DNA of 64,000 bases, from NCBI RefSeq assembly GCF_039522025.1, contig NZ_BAAADB010000010.1, positions 1-64,000 of the forward strand, read 5' to 3'. The notes below the pieces were generated by a model that made no database searches, was not told the DNA's origin, and saw only the letters and a list, made by a program, of their open reading frames with translations. Both the position numbers and the translations under genes were made by a program. The DNA is from Deinococcus depolymerans. GTDB lineage: Bacteria > Deinococcota > Deinococci > Deinococcales > Deinococcaceae. Positions 39,990 through 54,296 of the stretch are shown here, in pieces (position 1 is the first letter of the stretch; the number at the start of each line of letters is the position of its first letter).

Positions 39990-40565
39990 TCACCACCCGC
40001 GCGGCGCCAGCCACTGCTCCAGCCGGCCGCCGGGAAGCAGCCGGTGAACGTGCACCCGCGCGGCCGGGCCGGGCCGCGCGGTCCAGTCACGCAGGGCGTC
40101 CTGCAGCGTCAGGCGGTCCAGTTCGTCCGCGAGGTTCAGCTGCTCGCCCACCACGCCTCCCTCCACGAGCAGCAGCGTGCCCCGCGGCCAGCGGTCCGTC
40201 AGGGTCCGCAGCGCCGGGCCGTCCAGCCGGCGGGGCGTGCCGGGCAGCATCAGGTGGTGGCGGGCGGCGGCCAGCGTCTCGCCGCGCAGGTCACCGCCGC
40301 CACTCCAGGGATCGGCGCGCAGGTCCAGCGTCTCGCCGCGCAGGTTCAGGTGTGCGCCCAGCAGGCGGGCGCTGTCGTGCAGCACGGCGCGCAGCGTGGC
40401 CGCTGGCAGGCGGGCATGCAGGTGCAGCAGCCGGGCGTCCAGGCGGCCCAGGAGCGCGCCTCGCAGTTCGGCGGCGTCCTGCGGCGCAGAGAAGGCGGCG
40501 GTCAGCCGCAGGAGGGGACGGCGGGACGGCCCGGACGCTTCCGGGTCCGGCGGGAACTGGGTCAT
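39990..40565 (-). CDS. Hypothetical protein, 191 aa
   Basis: Not recognised. Arg/Leu-rich, soluble, alternating strands and helices. GGAGG seven bases before the ATG at 40565 sets the start; the longer frame adds 24 low-complexity residues. Confidence 0.65.
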   Translation of the reverse strand: MTQFPPDPEASGPSRRPLLRLTAAFSAPQDAAELRGALLGRLDARLLHLHARLPAATLRAVLHDSARLLGAHLNLRGETLDLRADPWSGGGDLRGETLAAARHHLMLPGTPRRLDGPALRTLTDRWPRGTLLLVEGGVVGEQLNLADELDRLTLQDALRDWTARPGPAARVHVHRLLPGGRLEQWLAPRGW

Positions 40566-40704
40566 GGGGGGCCTCCGGCACTCGGGAGCCGTGGCGGCTC
40601 GGGAGCAGGGGTGAACGGTCGGGTGGGGTGCCTCCATCCTGACACGCCGCGGACCGGCCGGCCGGAGTGGGAGGCGGTGTTCAGTCGGGCGGGGCGGCCC
40701 TTGC

Positions 40705-40710
40705 TACGCT
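40705..40710 (+). promoter_or_regulatory. -10 box (TACGCT), leaderless
   Basis: TACGCT, 6 bases before the ATG at 40717. Confidence 0.6.
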
Positions 40711-40716
40711 GGGGGC

Positions 40717-41121
40717 ATGACTGACGCTGCTGTTCGCGCGAAACTCACCGCCCTGGTCCCGGCGCTGCGGCATTTTCACTCCGCGCTGCTGGACTTCGCC
40801 AAGGGCGAGTACGAATTCATGAACGGACCGGTCGGGGGACCGTTCGAGCTGTACTCGCTGGTGATGAACCACCCGCAGTTCCAGTGGCTGCGGCCCCTGT
40901 CGGGCCTGATGGCCACGCTGGACGAGGTGCTGGACGCCAAGGACACCACCCTGACCGAACGGAACGTCACGGACATCCGCCAGGCGCTGGGGCTGCTGTT
41001 CGCCGAGACCGACACGCGCTTCGCGGAGTTCCGCGGCGGCTACGTCCGCGCGCGCGGCGACCTGCGCGTCCGCGAGACCGAGGCGAAGTGGCGCGAGATC
41101 CTGCACAGCCTGGAAGCCTGA
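40717..41121 (+). CDS. Conserved-looking hypothetical protein, 134 aa
   Basis: Not recognised. Predicted all-helical: [18 protein letters not shown], a [34 protein letters not shown] stretch, then a second helical pair. The [21 protein letters not shown] segment looks conserved in style. It lies 10 bases before pth and is probably cotranscribed. Confidence 0.7.
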   Translation: MTDAAVRAKLTALVPALRHFHSALLDFAKGEYEFMNGPVGGPFELYSLVMNHPQFQWLRPLSGLMATLDEVLDAKDTTLTERNVTDIRQALGLLFAETDTRFAEFRGGYVRARGDLRVRETEAKWREILHSLEA

Positions 41122-41131
41122 GGATCGGCCC

Positions 41132-41842
41132 GTGAAACTCGTGGTGGGCCTGGGCAATCCGGGAAGTGGGTACGCGCACACGCGGCACAACGTGGGCTGG
41201 CTGGTCATCGACGAGGTCGCCCGCCGCGCCGGGGCCGCGTGGCGCAGGGAAGGCAAGGACGCCGAGGTGGCCGAGGTGCGCCTGGGGCCAGGGGCGGGCG
41301 AGAAGGTGCTGCTGGTCAGGCCGCTGACGTTCATGAACGCCTCCGGCCGGGCGGTCGCGCCGCTGATGTCCTTCTACAAACTGGAGGGCGCGGCCCTGCT
41401 GGTCGTGCAGGACGACCTGGACAGTCCCTTCGGGCTGCTGCGGCTGCGCATGGGCGGGCGGCACGGCGGGCAGAACGGCGTGCGGGACATCATCCGGCTG
41501 CTGGGCCACGAGGCCTTCGCGCGCCTGAAGATCGGCATCTCGCGCCCGCCCGCCGGCTGGGCGGTGCCGGACTGGGTGCTCAGCCGCTGGCGGGACGAGG
41601 AGAAGGGCGACCTGAACGAACTCGTGCGGCTGGGCGCGAACGCCGTGGAGGTCTGGGCGGCGTCCGGGCTGGCCGAGGCGCAGGGGCAGTTCAACGGCAC
41701 GGACCTGCGCCCGCCGCCCCCTCCGAAACCCGCGGCCCCGGCACCTGTCCAGGCCACGGGGACCACGCGGTCAGCCGTGCCGGATGGAGCGGCGGGAGCG
41801 GGGCATACTGGCGGGCGTGTCGAAAAAACAGAAGAAGGCTGA
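41132..41842 (+). CDS. pth: Peptidyl-tRNA hydrolase with C-terminal extension
   Basis: 236 residues; the core family is about 190. It releases tRNA from prematurely ended peptidyl-t[23 protein letters not shown] contains catalytic H19; FMNASGRAV and [13 protein letters not shown] follow. After residue 190 a Pro/Ala tail extends into the next gene, overlapping its start by about 25 bases. GTG start. Confidence 0.94.
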   Translation: MKLVVGLGNPGSGYAHTRHNVGWLVIDEVARRAGAAWRREGKDAEVAEVRLGPGAGEKVLLVRPLTFMNASGRAVAPLMSFYKLEGAALLVVQDDLDSPFGLLRLRMGGRHGGQNGVRDIIRLLGHEAFARLKIGISRPPAGWAVPDWVLSRWRDEEKGDLNELVRLGANAVEVWAASGLAEAQGQFNGTDLRPPPPPKPAAPAPVQATGTTRSAVPDGAAGAGHTGGRVEKTEEG

Positions 41843-42907
41843 CGCGGCCCCCGCCGCGACCGTGACGGACCTGCGCCTGGACGTCCTGACGCACCTGTCG
41901 AACCTGCCCGGCGTGCCCGGACAGGAGGACGCCGTGCGCGACTTCGTGCTGGCCGAACTGCAGGGACTGGCCGACGAGGTCCGCGTGGACGCCATGGGCA
42001 ACGTGATCGCCCGCCGCGCCGCCCGCCCGGGAAGGGCGAGGTGGCCGAGCGCGTCATGATCAGCGCCCACATGGACGAGATCGGGTTCCTGGTGCGCTTC
42101 ATCGACGACCGGGGGTTCCTGCGCGTGCAGGCGCTGGGCGGCTTCGATACCCGCAACCTGTTCGCGCGTGACGTCACCGTCCACGCGCGGGGCGGGGCGC
42201 TGCCCGGCATCCTGACGCCCGGCGGGAAGCCCGTGCACATCGCGACGCCCGAGGAACGCAAGAAGATCCCGGAAGTCAAGGAGTTCTTCATCGACCTGGG
42301 CCTGGACGCCGACGAGGTCCGCGCGCAGGTGCGGATCGGGGACATGGTCACGCTGGACCAGTCGGCCCGCCGGGTCGGGCGGCTGGTGTGCGGCAAGGCC
42401 ATGGACGACCGCGCCAGCGTGTTCCTGCTGCTCGAGACGCTGCGCGCCCTGCGCGGCCAGGACCTGCGGCACGAACTGATCGCGGTGTTCAGCACCCAGG
42501 AGGAGGTCGGGCTGCGCGGCGCGGTCACCGCCGCGTACGCCGTGGAACCCACGGTCGGGATCGGCCTGGACGTGACGCTGGCCGTGGACACGCCCGGCGT
42601 GCCCGCCGAGGACGCCGTGACGCAGCTTGGTCAGGGCATCGGCATCAAGGTCTTCGATTCGACCATGATCTCGCACCGCGCGCTCGTCGACCGTTTCTGG
42701 AACCTGGCGCAGGCCAGGGGCATTCCCGCGCAGCTGGAAGTGCTGTCCCTGGGCGGCACGGACGGCGCGGCCATCCAGCGCAGCCGGGGCGGCGTGCCCA
42801 CCCTGACCCTCAGCCTCCCCACCCGCTACATCCACACGGTCGTGGAGGCCGTCCACGAGACCGACCTGCGCGCCGGCGTGGACCTGCTGGTCGCGTACCT
42901 GCGCTGA
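41817..42907 (+). pseudogene. M42-family metallopeptidase, frameshifted near codon 72
   Basis: An aminopeptidase/endoglucanase-like (FrvX) enzyme split between two frames. The first part starts at GTG 41817 (MSKKQKK) and reads to VIARRAARPG; the second resumes at KGEVAERVMISAHMDEIGF in the -1 frame at about 42030. All metal and catalytic residues are intact downstream (ISAHMDEIG, MDDRAS, STQEEVG, GLDV, PTRYIHT). One missing base in CGGGAAGGGC would explain it: a recent mutation or a sequence error. No canonical slippery heptamer is visible. Confidence 0.8.
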
Positions 42908-42988
42908 GCGGCCCGCCCCCTCCGGTCTTCACTGCCCCCACTGGGGCCGGAAGCCGGGGGGGGTGAAACGCCCCCTCGCGGCGGCGCG

Positions 42989-42994
42989 TACTGT
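42989..42994 (+). promoter_or_regulatory. -10 box (TACTGT), leaderless
   Basis: TACTGT, 7 bases before the ATG at 43002. Confidence 0.6.
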
Positions 42995-43001
42995 GGGGCG
43001 T

Positions 43002-43559
43002 ATGGAACTGCTCTCCGGTCTGCTGTCCTCGCTGGGCCTGTCGGGCGCGGCGGGCCTGAACGCCTTCGTGCCGCTGCTGCTGGTGGGGCTGCTCTCACGC
43101 TTCGGGGTGCTGGGCCTGAACGAGCCGTTCGACCTGCTGGGCAACACCTGGGTGCTGGTGGGCGTCGGCGTGCTGGGCCTGCTGGATTTCGTGGGTGACA
43201 AGATTCCGGGCGTGGACCACGCGCTGCACCTGCTGGGCGGCGTGGTGAACACGGCGGCGGGCGCGGTGCTGTTCGCAGCCCAGTCCGGCGTGGCCGACGT
43301 GCCCCCGGCCCTGAGCATGGCGCTGGGCCTGATCGTGGCGGGCGGCGTGCACGCCACGCGCACCGCGATCCGCCCGGTCGCGACCGCCACGACCGGCGGA
43401 CTGGGAAACCCGGTGGTCAGCGGGGTCGAGGACGGGACCAGCCTGCTGCTCAGCGTGCTGGCCGTGTTCGTGCCGGTGCTGGGGGCGCTGGCCCTGGCGG
43501 CGCTGGGCGTGCTGGGCGTGCGTTTCTGGCTGGGTGTGCGCGGCCGCCGCGTCCTCTGA
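43002..43559 (+). CDS. DUF4126-type membrane protein
   Basis: 185 residues, with about five hydrophobic segments and small Gly/Ala/Leu-rich turns. LSGAAGLNAFVPLLLVGLLSR and DFVGDKIPGVDH match the style of the DUF4126 family. Function unknown; inner-membrane. The TGA stop is the edge of repeat K. Confidence 0.75.
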   Translation: MELLSGLLSSLGLSGAAGLNAFVPLLLVGLLSRFGVLGLNEPFDLLGNTWVLVGVGVLGLLDFVGDKIPGVDHALHLLGGVVNTAAGAVLFAAQSGVADVPPALSMALGLIVAGGVHATRTAIRPVATATTGGLGNPVVSGVEDGTSLLLSVLAVFVPVLGALALAALGVLGVRFWLGVRGRRVL

Positions 43560-43717
43560 TACGGACTCCGATTGAATGGGCTGCAAAGACCGTTCAATCC
43601 GAGCGGATGCGACTCGGAGAGCTGCTGCGCAGAGAAGGAGAGAAACGGATTCCGGACGTGGAGCCGGCCATCCGGTGAAGTTCCGGATTGTTGGCGAGAC
43701 AAACGGAATCCGTATGA
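43557..43717 (+). repeat. Gene-end repeat, copy K (intact)
   Basis: TGA on both sides; the left one (43557-43559) is the preceding stop codon. Hairpin ATCCGG / CCGGAT, loop TGAAGTT. Confidence 0.92.
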
Positions 43718-43872
43718 CTGGCCGGTCGGACTTGTCACGCTCCGCAGGAGAGCGGGTGGGTGTTGAGCGGGTGACTGTTGACGGGCCGGACAGACTGGAA
43801 CAGCCGCGAAGCGGAGAGGGGAGGCATCGGAAGACCAGACGTCCGGTGCCTCCCTTCGGTGAACGGCTCTGA
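43718..43872 (+). other. Non-coding stretch with a strong hairpin
   Basis: GGGAGGCATCGG (43819-43830) pairs with CCGGTGCCTCCC (43843-43854), 12 bp with one G-U, loop 12. TTGACG upstream (about 43777) has no clear -10. A small RNA or leader cannot be excluded; no coding sequence is seen. Confidence 0.35.
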
Positions 43873-43957
43873 CGCCACGCCCGGAATCCTCCTCGCTGCG
43901 GGTCGCGCCCGCTCGGACTGACCGGCGTTGGCAATGCATGCAACCGGAGTCCGGTCA
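43873..43957 (-). repeat. Gene-end repeat, copy L (decayed)
   Basis: CACGCCCGGAATCC at the left and CAACCGGAGTCCGGTCA at the right match reversed copies; the hairpin is lost. The flanks are TGA and TCA. Confidence 0.55.
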
Positions 43958-44100
43958 GGTGGACGCCGCTTGCAGGGAAGGCACGCACCGCTCATTCGGG
44001 CGGGGGGGAGGGGAGAGGAGACGCGGTGTCCGGGGTTCGCCGCACGCCACGCAGCCCCGGACGGGTGCGTGTGTAGGTTGCGCAGGGAAATCTAGCCAAT

Positions 44101-44143
44101 TGTCAAGATTTACTTTGACATTCTGCAAAGCCTTCCCTAAGCT
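44101..44143 (+). promoter_or_regulatory. glnK-amtB promoter with overlapping palindrome
   Basis: TTGACA (44115-44120), 17-base spacer, TAAGCT (44138-44143). TGTCAA (44101-44106) and TTGACA form an inverted repeat with an 8-base spacer, so a dimeric regulator could cover the -35 box. The region is notably AT-rich compared with its surroundings. Confidence 0.75.
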
Positions 44144-44196
44144 CGGGGTATGCAGGGATGCGACCACTGCAAATTGAGCGGTAAAAAGGAGACGCC

Positions 44197-44568
<372 letters not shown>

Positions 44569-44591
44569 GGCGGACCCCCAGGAGTGCACCC

Positions 44592-45899
44592 ATGACCCAC
44601 CTCCGCAAGACCCTCCCGCTGGCCCTGCTGCTGGGCGGCGCGGCCCTCGCGCAGACCGAGGCGCCCAAACTCGACACCGGCGACACCGCCTGGATGATCG
44701 TCGCCTCCGCCCTGGTCCTGCTGATGACCCCGGGCCTCGCGTTCTTCTACGGCGGCCTCAGCCGCGCCCAGAGCGTCCTGAACACCATGATGATGAGCGT
44801 CGTGTGCATCGGCCTGATCGGCGTGCTGTGGATGCTCGGCGGGTACTCGATCGCCTTCGCCAGCGGCGGGAACGCCTTCTTCAGCGGACTTGCGAACGCG
44901 GGCTTCAACGGCCTGGCAGGGCAGCTGACCGGCACCATCCCCAGTTACATCTTCGCGGCCTTCCAGGCGATGTTCGCGATCATCGCCGTCGCCCTGATCA
45001 GCGGCGCCGTGATCGAGCGGATGCGCTTCGGGGCGTTCGTGCTGTTCGGCGGCCTGTGGAGCCTGCTGATCTACGCCCCACTGGCCCACTGGGTCTGGAA
45101 CGCGGACGGCTGGCTGTTCAAGATGGGCGCGCTGGACTTCGCGGGCGGCACCGTCATCCACATCGCCGCCGGGGTGTCGGGCCTGGTCGCCGCCTCGGTG
45201 CTGGGCGCCCGCCTCGGCTTCCCCAGGACCGCGCACGTGCCCCACAACGTTCCCTTCGTGCTGCTGGGCGCGGGCCTGCTGTGGTTCGGCTGGATGGGCT
45301 TCAACGCCGGCAGCGCACTGGCCGCCAACCAGACGGCCGCGCTGGCCTTCATGACCACGCTGGTCGCCCCGGCCGCCGCCATGCTCACCTGGCTGGGCCT
45401 GGAAAGCGTCCGCAACGGGAAACCCACCGCCGTGGGCGCCGCCACCGGCCTGGTCGTGGGGCTGGTGGCCATCACGCCCGCCTGCGCCTATGTCAGCCCC
45501 GCCGCCTCGGTGATCGTGGGGGTGCTGGGTGCCGCCGCGAGCTTCGCTGCCGTGCAGCTGAAAAACCGCATGAAGGCCGACGACGCCCTGGACGTCTTCG
45601 CCTGCCACGGCGTCGCCGGGATCGTGGGCGCCCTGCTGACCGGCGCGCTGGCCTGGACGACCGGTGCGGGCAAGCCCGTGGGAGAGCAGCTGGTCATCCA
45701 GATCATCGGGGTCGCGGCCGCCGTCGCCTGGACCGGGCTGGGGACCTTCGTCCTGCTGAAACTGGTGGGGCTGGTCACGCCGCTGCGCGTGCCGGTCAGT
45801 CAGGAGATCGCCGGGATCGACATCAGCGCCCACAGCGAGCAGGGATACTCCGACAGCGAGACCGGCCTGGGTGCGCCCGTCTTCGTCGGCGGCGACTGA
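44592..45899 (+). CDS. amtB: Ammonium transporter
   Basis: 435 residues: signal peptide (cleavage near ALA-QTE), then eleven membrane helices. DTAWMIVASALVLLMTPGLAFFYGGL and DFAGGTVIHIAAGVSGLVAA (pore His) and the second pore His in DVFACHGVAGIVGALLTG are all present. It conducts NH4+/NH3 and is gated by GlnK. CAGGAG precedes the ATG. Its stop overlaps a truncated repeat. Confidence 0.96.
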   Translation: MTHLRKTLPLALLLGGAALAQTEAPKLDTGDTAWMIVASALVLLMTPGLAFFYGGLSRAQSVLNTMMMSVVCIGLIGVLWMLGGYSIAFASGGNAFFSGLANAGFNGLAGQLTGTIPSYIFAAFQAMFAIIAVALISGAVIERMRFGAFVLFGGLWSLLIYAPLAHWVWNADGWLFKMGALDFAGGTVIHIAAGVSGLVAASVLGARLGFPRTAHVPHNVPFVLLGAGLLWFGWMGFNAGSALAANQTAALAFMTTLVAPAAAMLTWLGLESVRNGKPTAVGAATGLVVGLVAITPACAYVSPAASVIVGVLGAAASFAAVQLKNRMKADDALDVFACHGVAGIVGALLTGALAWTTGAGKPVGEQLVIQIIGVAAAVAWTGLGTFVLLKLVGLVTPLRVPVSQEIAGIDISAHSEQGYSDSETGLGAPVFVGGD

Positions 45900-45960
45900 T
45901 ACGGACCCGGAGAGCGGGGGAGCCCAGAGGACCGTGAACGCAACCCGATACGACCGGTGC
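45897..45960 (+). repeat. Gene-end repeat, left-end remnant (copy M)
   Basis: TGATACGGACCCGGAGAGCGG: the TGA is the amtB stop. Only the left end is recognisable; GATACGACCGG at about 45947 may be another fragment. Confidence 0.5.
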
Positions 45961-46335
45961 GGACGCCGCCTGAACGGCCTGCAGACCCCTCAAAGCGGGC
46001 GGCCCCGCTGAAATCCCCCAACCCATGACCTTCACGGGGCCCTGCCGGCCCGCACCACAACCCGCGACCCTCCACGTCCGCCTGCCTCCGACCGCATCCC
46101 CGGGGGCAGGCCTTCTGCGTGGGCCGCCCGGGGTGACGCGCCGCCGCGTGCGGGAGGGACGCTTGCCCTCCCGGACCCCCGAAGGGGCTGTGTTAGGATG
46201 GATTACGAGTCTGACGCAACTATCACAAAGGGTCGGGCCACCGCAAAACTCACCGCACCCCCGCCACACCTCATGACGTTCATGGGGCGTCTTGACCGGG
46301 GTGCTTGAGTCACGAAGGGAAAGGAGGAGTGAGTT
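45961..46335 (+). promoter_or_regulatory. V-ATPase upstream region
   Basis: No gene. CGGGAGGG / CCCTCCCG forms a hairpin at 46151-46173, and TAGGAT at 46194-46199 is the best -10 candidate, giving a leader of about 130 bases. AAGGAGG at 46321-46327 serves the first gene. Confidence 0.45.
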
Positions 46336-46653
46336 TTGGACGTCTCAAGTCGAGTCTTAAGTGAACTGGCCAGCCGTGAAGCGGCGCTGGACGCGCAGAT
46401 CGAAGCCGCCCGCGCACAGGCGCAGGCGACCGTGGAGGCAGCCGAAGCGGAAGCCGCCGGCATCCTCCGCGAAGCCGAGGCCCGCGCGAAAGCCATGCAG
46501 GCCGAGCACGAGCAGACGCTCGCCGCAGAGGTGCAGCAGATCCGCGCCCAGGCCAGCGCCAGCGCACAGCAGCAGGCGCAGGCCATCCGCGCCCGCGCCG
46601 AGGCCAAACTGGGCCAGGCCGTGGACACCATCATGAGGGCGGTGCTTCCGTGA
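46336..46653 (+). CDS. V/A-type ATPase subunit G (peripheral stalk)
   Basis: 105 residues, nearly all one Ala/Glu/Gln-rich coiled coil (heptads through about residues 10-95). It pairs with subunit E to form the peripheral stalks. TTG start with GGAGG eight bases upstream. First gene of the operon; overlaps the subunit I start (GTGA). Confidence 0.85.
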   Translation: MDVSSRVLSELASREAALDAQIEAARAQAQATVEAAEAEAAGILREAEARAKAMQAEHEQTLAAEVQQIRAQASASAQQQAQAIRARAEAKLGQAVDTIMRAVLP

Positions 46654-48707
46654 TCAACCCCATGCAGCAGGTCGTGATCGCCACGCGCAAACGCGACAGC
46701 GAAGCCGTCATTGCGGCCCTGCAGAACGCCGGGGTGCTGCACCTCAAGCCCATCACGGGCGGTCCACTGAACACCGGGACCCTGGCTGGACCAGACGCCC
46801 AGAGCCGCCGCGAGGACGAGCGCCTGCTCGCCCGCGCCGAGAGCACCATCGCGGAACTCGGCAGCTACCGACCCGCCCCCGCGCCCCTGCCCGCCGAGGG
46901 CAGCTGGGCCGACCTGATCGAACAGGCCGCCGTGCCGGTCTCGGCCCTGGCCCGCACCCGCCAGGAACTGCAGGCCGACCTGGACGCCGAGGCAGCCTAC
47001 GGCCAGGCCGTGCGCGCCCTGGCACGCCTGGCCGGCGGCCTGGACCGCAGCCACCGCGTGGCGACCGTGCCGTTCCTGCTGCAACCCACCGACAACGTCG
47101 CTGAACTCGAAGCGGCGCTGAACGAGGGCCTGCGGGACCGTCACGCCCTGGCCACCGAGACGGTCGGCCAGAACCGCGTGGGCCTGATCGCGACCCTCCG
47201 CTCGGACCGCGACGCCGCGCGCGCCGCGCTGGGCAAGGTCCGCCTCGGCGAACTGCGCCTCCCGGGCCGCTTCGACAGCATGAGCCTCAGCGACGCCGCC
47301 GCGCAGATGGACCAGATCACCCAGACCGGGGAGACCCGCCAGCGTGAACTGACCACCGAACGCGACCGGCTCGCGCAGGCGCACGCCCCCACGCTGTACG
47401 CCATCCGCGACGCCCTGAAAGACCGCGTCGCCATTCACGACGTCCGCGCCGTGTCCGCCCGTGGCAAGTACAGCCTCGCGCTGCAGGGCTACGTCCCGGA
47501 AGACCGGATCGCTGCCCTGAAAGGCGCGCTCGGGACCTTCGGTGACGCCGTCAGCTACGAACTGCACCCGGTCGACGATCACCACGACGCGCTCGTGCCG
47601 GTCGAACTGAAGAACAACAGCTACGTCAAGCCCTTCCAGACCGTGATGGGCCTGATGACGCCGCCCAAGTACGGCACCTTCGACCCCACCTGGGTCGTGG
47701 CGCTGTTCTTCCCGCTGTTCTTCGGGATCATCATGGCCGACATCGGCTACGGCCTGCTGTTCCTGTGGTTCGGCATGTGGCTGCTCGGCAAGGCCCGGCG
47801 CAACGAAGGCTGGAACCTCAGCTTCTTCGGCGCGTTCGTGCCGCCCGCCACCCTCAAGGACCTGGGCTTCGTGACGAACGTCATGGCCGCCTGGACCATC
47901 CTGTGGGGCTTCCTGACCGGCGAGTTCTTCGGCACCCTGCTCGAGCACCTGCACTTCTTCTACATCAACCCCGAACTGCTCAACTCCCTGTGGAGCTGGA
48001 CCGGCGTGACCTACCCCATCGAGGAAGGCGTCAAGCACTACGGCGTGATCCCGATCGTGTTCCCCCGCCTGGAAACCGGCTACTTCAGCAACGTCGCGCT
48101 GGTGTTCGCGCTGTGCTTCGGCATCCTGCAGGTCCTGTGGGCCTGGGCGATCCGCATCCAGCAGGGCGTCAAGCACAAGGACAGCACCCACACCTGGGAA
48201 GGCGTCGCGCTGTTCGGCGGCGTGCTGGCCCTGATCATGCTGGCCTTCGCCACCAAGGCCGGGAAGGACTTCAGCGCCTTCACGGACTTCAGTGACCCCC
48301 GCATCCTGGTCATGTACGCCGGCTTCGCCGCGTTCATCGTCGGCTGGCTGCGCGTCATCAAGCACTACCCGCTGCTGCCGGTCGAACTGCTCTCGCAGGG
48401 CGGCGCGGTGGTCAGTTACGCCCGTATCTTCGCGGTCGGCCTGGTGTCCGCCATCCTGGCGAAACTCTGCACCGACCTCGGCTGGAGCCTCGGCGAGACG
48501 CTGGGCTTCATCGGTATCCTGATCGGCGTGCTGCTGGGCATCGTCCTGCACTTCTTCGTGCTGGCCCTGACCCTGATCGGCCACATCCTGCAACCCCTGC
48601 GTCTTCACATGGTCGAGTTCCTCAACCCGACCGGTTTCAACGCTGATTCCAGCCCCCGCTACAACCCCCTTCGTCGCCTCAGCCCCACCCAGGGGCAGGT
48701 TAAATAA
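46650..48707 (+). CDS. V/A-type ATPase subunit I (a subunit)
   Basis: 685 residues. The soluble N-terminal half (1-340) with coiled coils joins the stalks; the C-terminal half has seven to eight membrane helices, starting [25 protein letters not shown], and forms the proton half-channels with the K ring. The conserved Arg near the end lies in the [10 protein letters not shown] region. Confidence 0.95.
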   Translation: MINPMQQVVIATRKRDSEAVIAALQNAGVLHLKPITGGPLNTGTLAGPDAQSRREDERLLARAESTIAELGSYRPAPAPLPAEGSWADLIEQAAVPVSALARTRQELQADLDAEAAYGQAVRALARLAGGLDRSHRVATVPFLLQPTDNVAELEAALNEGLRDRHALATETVGQNRVGLIATLRSDRDAARAALGKVRLGELRLPGRFDSMSLSDAAAQMDQITQTGETRQRELTTERDRLAQAHAPTLYAIRDALKDRVAIHDVRAVSARGKYSLALQGYVPEDRIAALKGALGTFGDAVSYELHPVDDHHDALVPVELKNNSYVKPFQTVMGLMTPPKYGTFDPTWVVALFFPLFFGIIMADIGYGLLFLWFGMWLLGKARRNEGWNLSFFGAFVPPATLKDLGFVTNVMAAWTILWGFLTGEFFGTLLEHLHFFYINPELLNSLWSWTGVTYPIEEGVKHYGVIPIVFPRLETGYFSNVALVFALCFGILQVLWAWAIRIQQGVKHKDSTHTWEGVALFGGVLALIMLAFATKAGKDFSAFTDFSDPRILVMYAGFAAFIVGWLRVIKHYPLLPVELLSQGGAVVSYARIFAVGLVSAILAKLCTDLGWSLGETLGFIGILIGVLLGIVLHFFVLALTLIGHILQPLRLHMVEFLNPTGFNADSSPRYNPLRRLSPTQGQVK

Positions 48708-48725
48708 CCTTCAGGAGTGTTCACC

Positions 48726-49037
48726 ATGACCAAGTACAACAAGATCGTCGTCGCTTCCCTCGTCCTCGCCCTCGCCACCAGCGGTCTCGCCCAGGAAGGC
48801 GCTGCAGCCGCCGGCAGCAACGCTGACAACATGTACCAGGGTCTGCGCGCCATCGGCGCCGGCCTGGCCCTCGGCCTCGGCGCCATCGGCACCGGCATCG
48901 CCCAGGCCCGCATCGGCTCCAGCCTCGTCGGCGCCGTCGCCGAGGACCCCAGCAAGGCCGGCAGCCTGCTGCTGTACTTCCTGCTGCCCGAAACCCTGGT
49001 CATCTTCGGCTTCCTTGCGCTGTTCATCCTGAACTGA
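48726..49037 (+). CDS. V/A-type ATPase subunit K (proteolipid ring)
   Basis: 103 residues. A cleavable leader (ending LAQEG), as in Thermus, then two membrane helices. The proton-carrying carboxylate is E89 in LPETLVIFGFLALF. AGGAG lies before the ATG. Its codon use looks more biased than that of neighbouring genes, fitting high expression for a multi-copy ring. Confidence 0.95.
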   Translation: MTKYNKIVVASLVLALATSGLAQEGAAAAGSNADNMYQGLRAIGAGLALGLGAIGTGIAQARIGSSLVGAVAEDPSKAGSLLLYFLLPETLVIFGFLALFILN

Positions 49038-49038
49038 T

Positions 49039-49608
49039 ATGGCGCTCGACAAGCTCCTCGAAAACGAAGCCCAGGCCGAAATCGAGCGCATCCGCGCCGA
49101 CGCGCAGGCCCGCGCCGAGCAGATCGTCGCCGGCGCCCACGAACGCGCCCGGACGCTCATCGAGAGCCGCACCCGCCAGCTGGACAACCAGCGGCAGGCG
49201 GAACTCGTGCGCGCCCGCAGCGCCGCGGACCTGGACAGCAACGCCCAGCGCCTGACCTCCTCCGACACCCTGCAGGCCCAGGCCTTCCAGGTTTCCGAGC
49301 AGTACCTGCACTCCAGCGTCACCTCGCCCGAGTACCCGCAGATCCTGGCGAAACTGATCAGCGAGGCCCTGCAGGTCCTGCCGAACGCCGAGGCGGTCGA
49401 GGCCAGCCTGAACGAACACGACGCCGTCCGTCAGGCGCTCGCCCAGCTGGGCCGCACCCTGGACATCCGCGTGAACGATCAGGTCAAGACCGGCGTGCGC
49501 CTGGTCGGCCCCGGCGGCAAGTCCAGCATCCAGAACACCCTCACCGGCCGACTGGACCGCGTGCGCGGTGAACTCGCGCCGCAGATCAGCCGACTGCTGG
49601 CCGAGTAA
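49039..49608 (+). CDS. atpE: V/A-type ATPase subunit E
   Basis: 189 residues: N-terminal coiled coil (EAQAEIERIRADAQARAEQI) that pairs with subunit G, and a C-terminal globular domain that binds the A3B3 head. It starts one base after the subunit K stop. Confidence 0.92.
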   Translation: MALDKLLENEAQAEIERIRADAQARAEQIVAGAHERARTLIESRTRQLDNQRQAELVRARSAADLDSNAQRLTSSDTLQAQAFQVSEQYLHSSVTSPEYPQILAKLISEALQVLPNAEAVEASLNEHDAVRQALAQLGRTLDIRVNDQVKTGVRLVGPGGKSSIQNTLTGRLDRVRGELAPQISRLLAE

Positions 49609-49616
49609 GGACCGAC

Positions 49617-50590
<974 letters not shown>

Positions 50591-50594
<4 letters not shown>

Positions 50595-50935
50595 CCAAAA
50601 GCACCTCCACCCAGCGCGTCGCCGTTCTCAGTGACGCCGAGACCGCCACCGGCTACCGCCTCGCGGGCGCCGAGGTGATCGAGGCGACCCCCGAGACGGC
50701 CCTGGCAGAACTGGAACGCGTGATCATCAGCGGCACCTACGGCCTGATCGCCGTGGACACCGGCCTGATCCCCGACCCGGCCACCGCCACCGCCCGCGTG
50801 ATGCGCGGACGCGACCTGCCGATCCTGCTGCCCATCCCCAGCCTGCGCGACGCGTTCAACCCGGACACCGTCGACGCCAAGGCCTACATGGGCAAACTGG
50901 TGCGCGACACCATCGGCTTCGACATCAAACTGTAA
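50591..50935 (+). CDS. atpF: V/A-type ATPase subunit F
   Basis: 114 residues, CheY-like fold of the central shaft: [20 protein letters not shown] and [12 protein letters not shown]. The ATG overlaps the subunit C stop by 4 bases. Confidence 0.92.
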
Positions 50936-51057
50936 GACGGAGGCTGAAGGCAGATGGCACAAGGCAGATGGCAACAACACAGAAGAAACCTGAGCGTTCT
51001 CGCTCGCGGCCTTCTGCCATCGACCTTCCGCCTTCTGCCCCTCCCAAGGAGTACCAA
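50936..51057 (+). other. Spacer with reiterated AAGGCAGATGGCA motif inside the ATPase operon
   Basis: AAGGCAGATGGCA occurs twice (about 50947-50975) and CCTTCTGCCATC / CCTTCTGCCCC occur downstream, so the arms can pair imperfectly. AAGGAG just before 51058 is the ribosome site of subunit A. Confidence 0.55.
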
Positions 51058-54212
<3,155 letters not shown>

Positions 54213-54217
54213 CCCCC

Positions 54218-54267
54218 TGACGGAAGGCGGCCCGGCCCGCGTGGCCCGGAACTCCCGCCTTCCGTCA
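54218..54267 (+). other. Large hairpin between subunits B and D
   Basis: TGACGGAAGGCGG (54218-54230) and CCGCCTTCCGTCA (54255-54267) form a perfect 13-bp stem with a GC-rich 24-base loop. There is no T-run, so it is more likely an RNA stability or processing element than a full terminator. Confidence 0.65.
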
Positions 54268-54296
54268 TTACCGACCGACCAGGGAGGTGAATACTT

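Noticed and set aside
41990..42060. Programmed frameshift in the M42 gene
   Set aside because: No X-XXY-YYZ slippery heptamer in frame; a simple indel is more likely.
46203..48608. 801-codon antisense frame over V-ATPase subunit I
   Set aside because: Composition artefact opposite a certain gene.
50968..51057. 30-codon extension of V-ATPase subunit A
   Set aside because: Made of reiterated spacer motif; AAGGAG before the ATG at 51058 and family length favour the shorter form.
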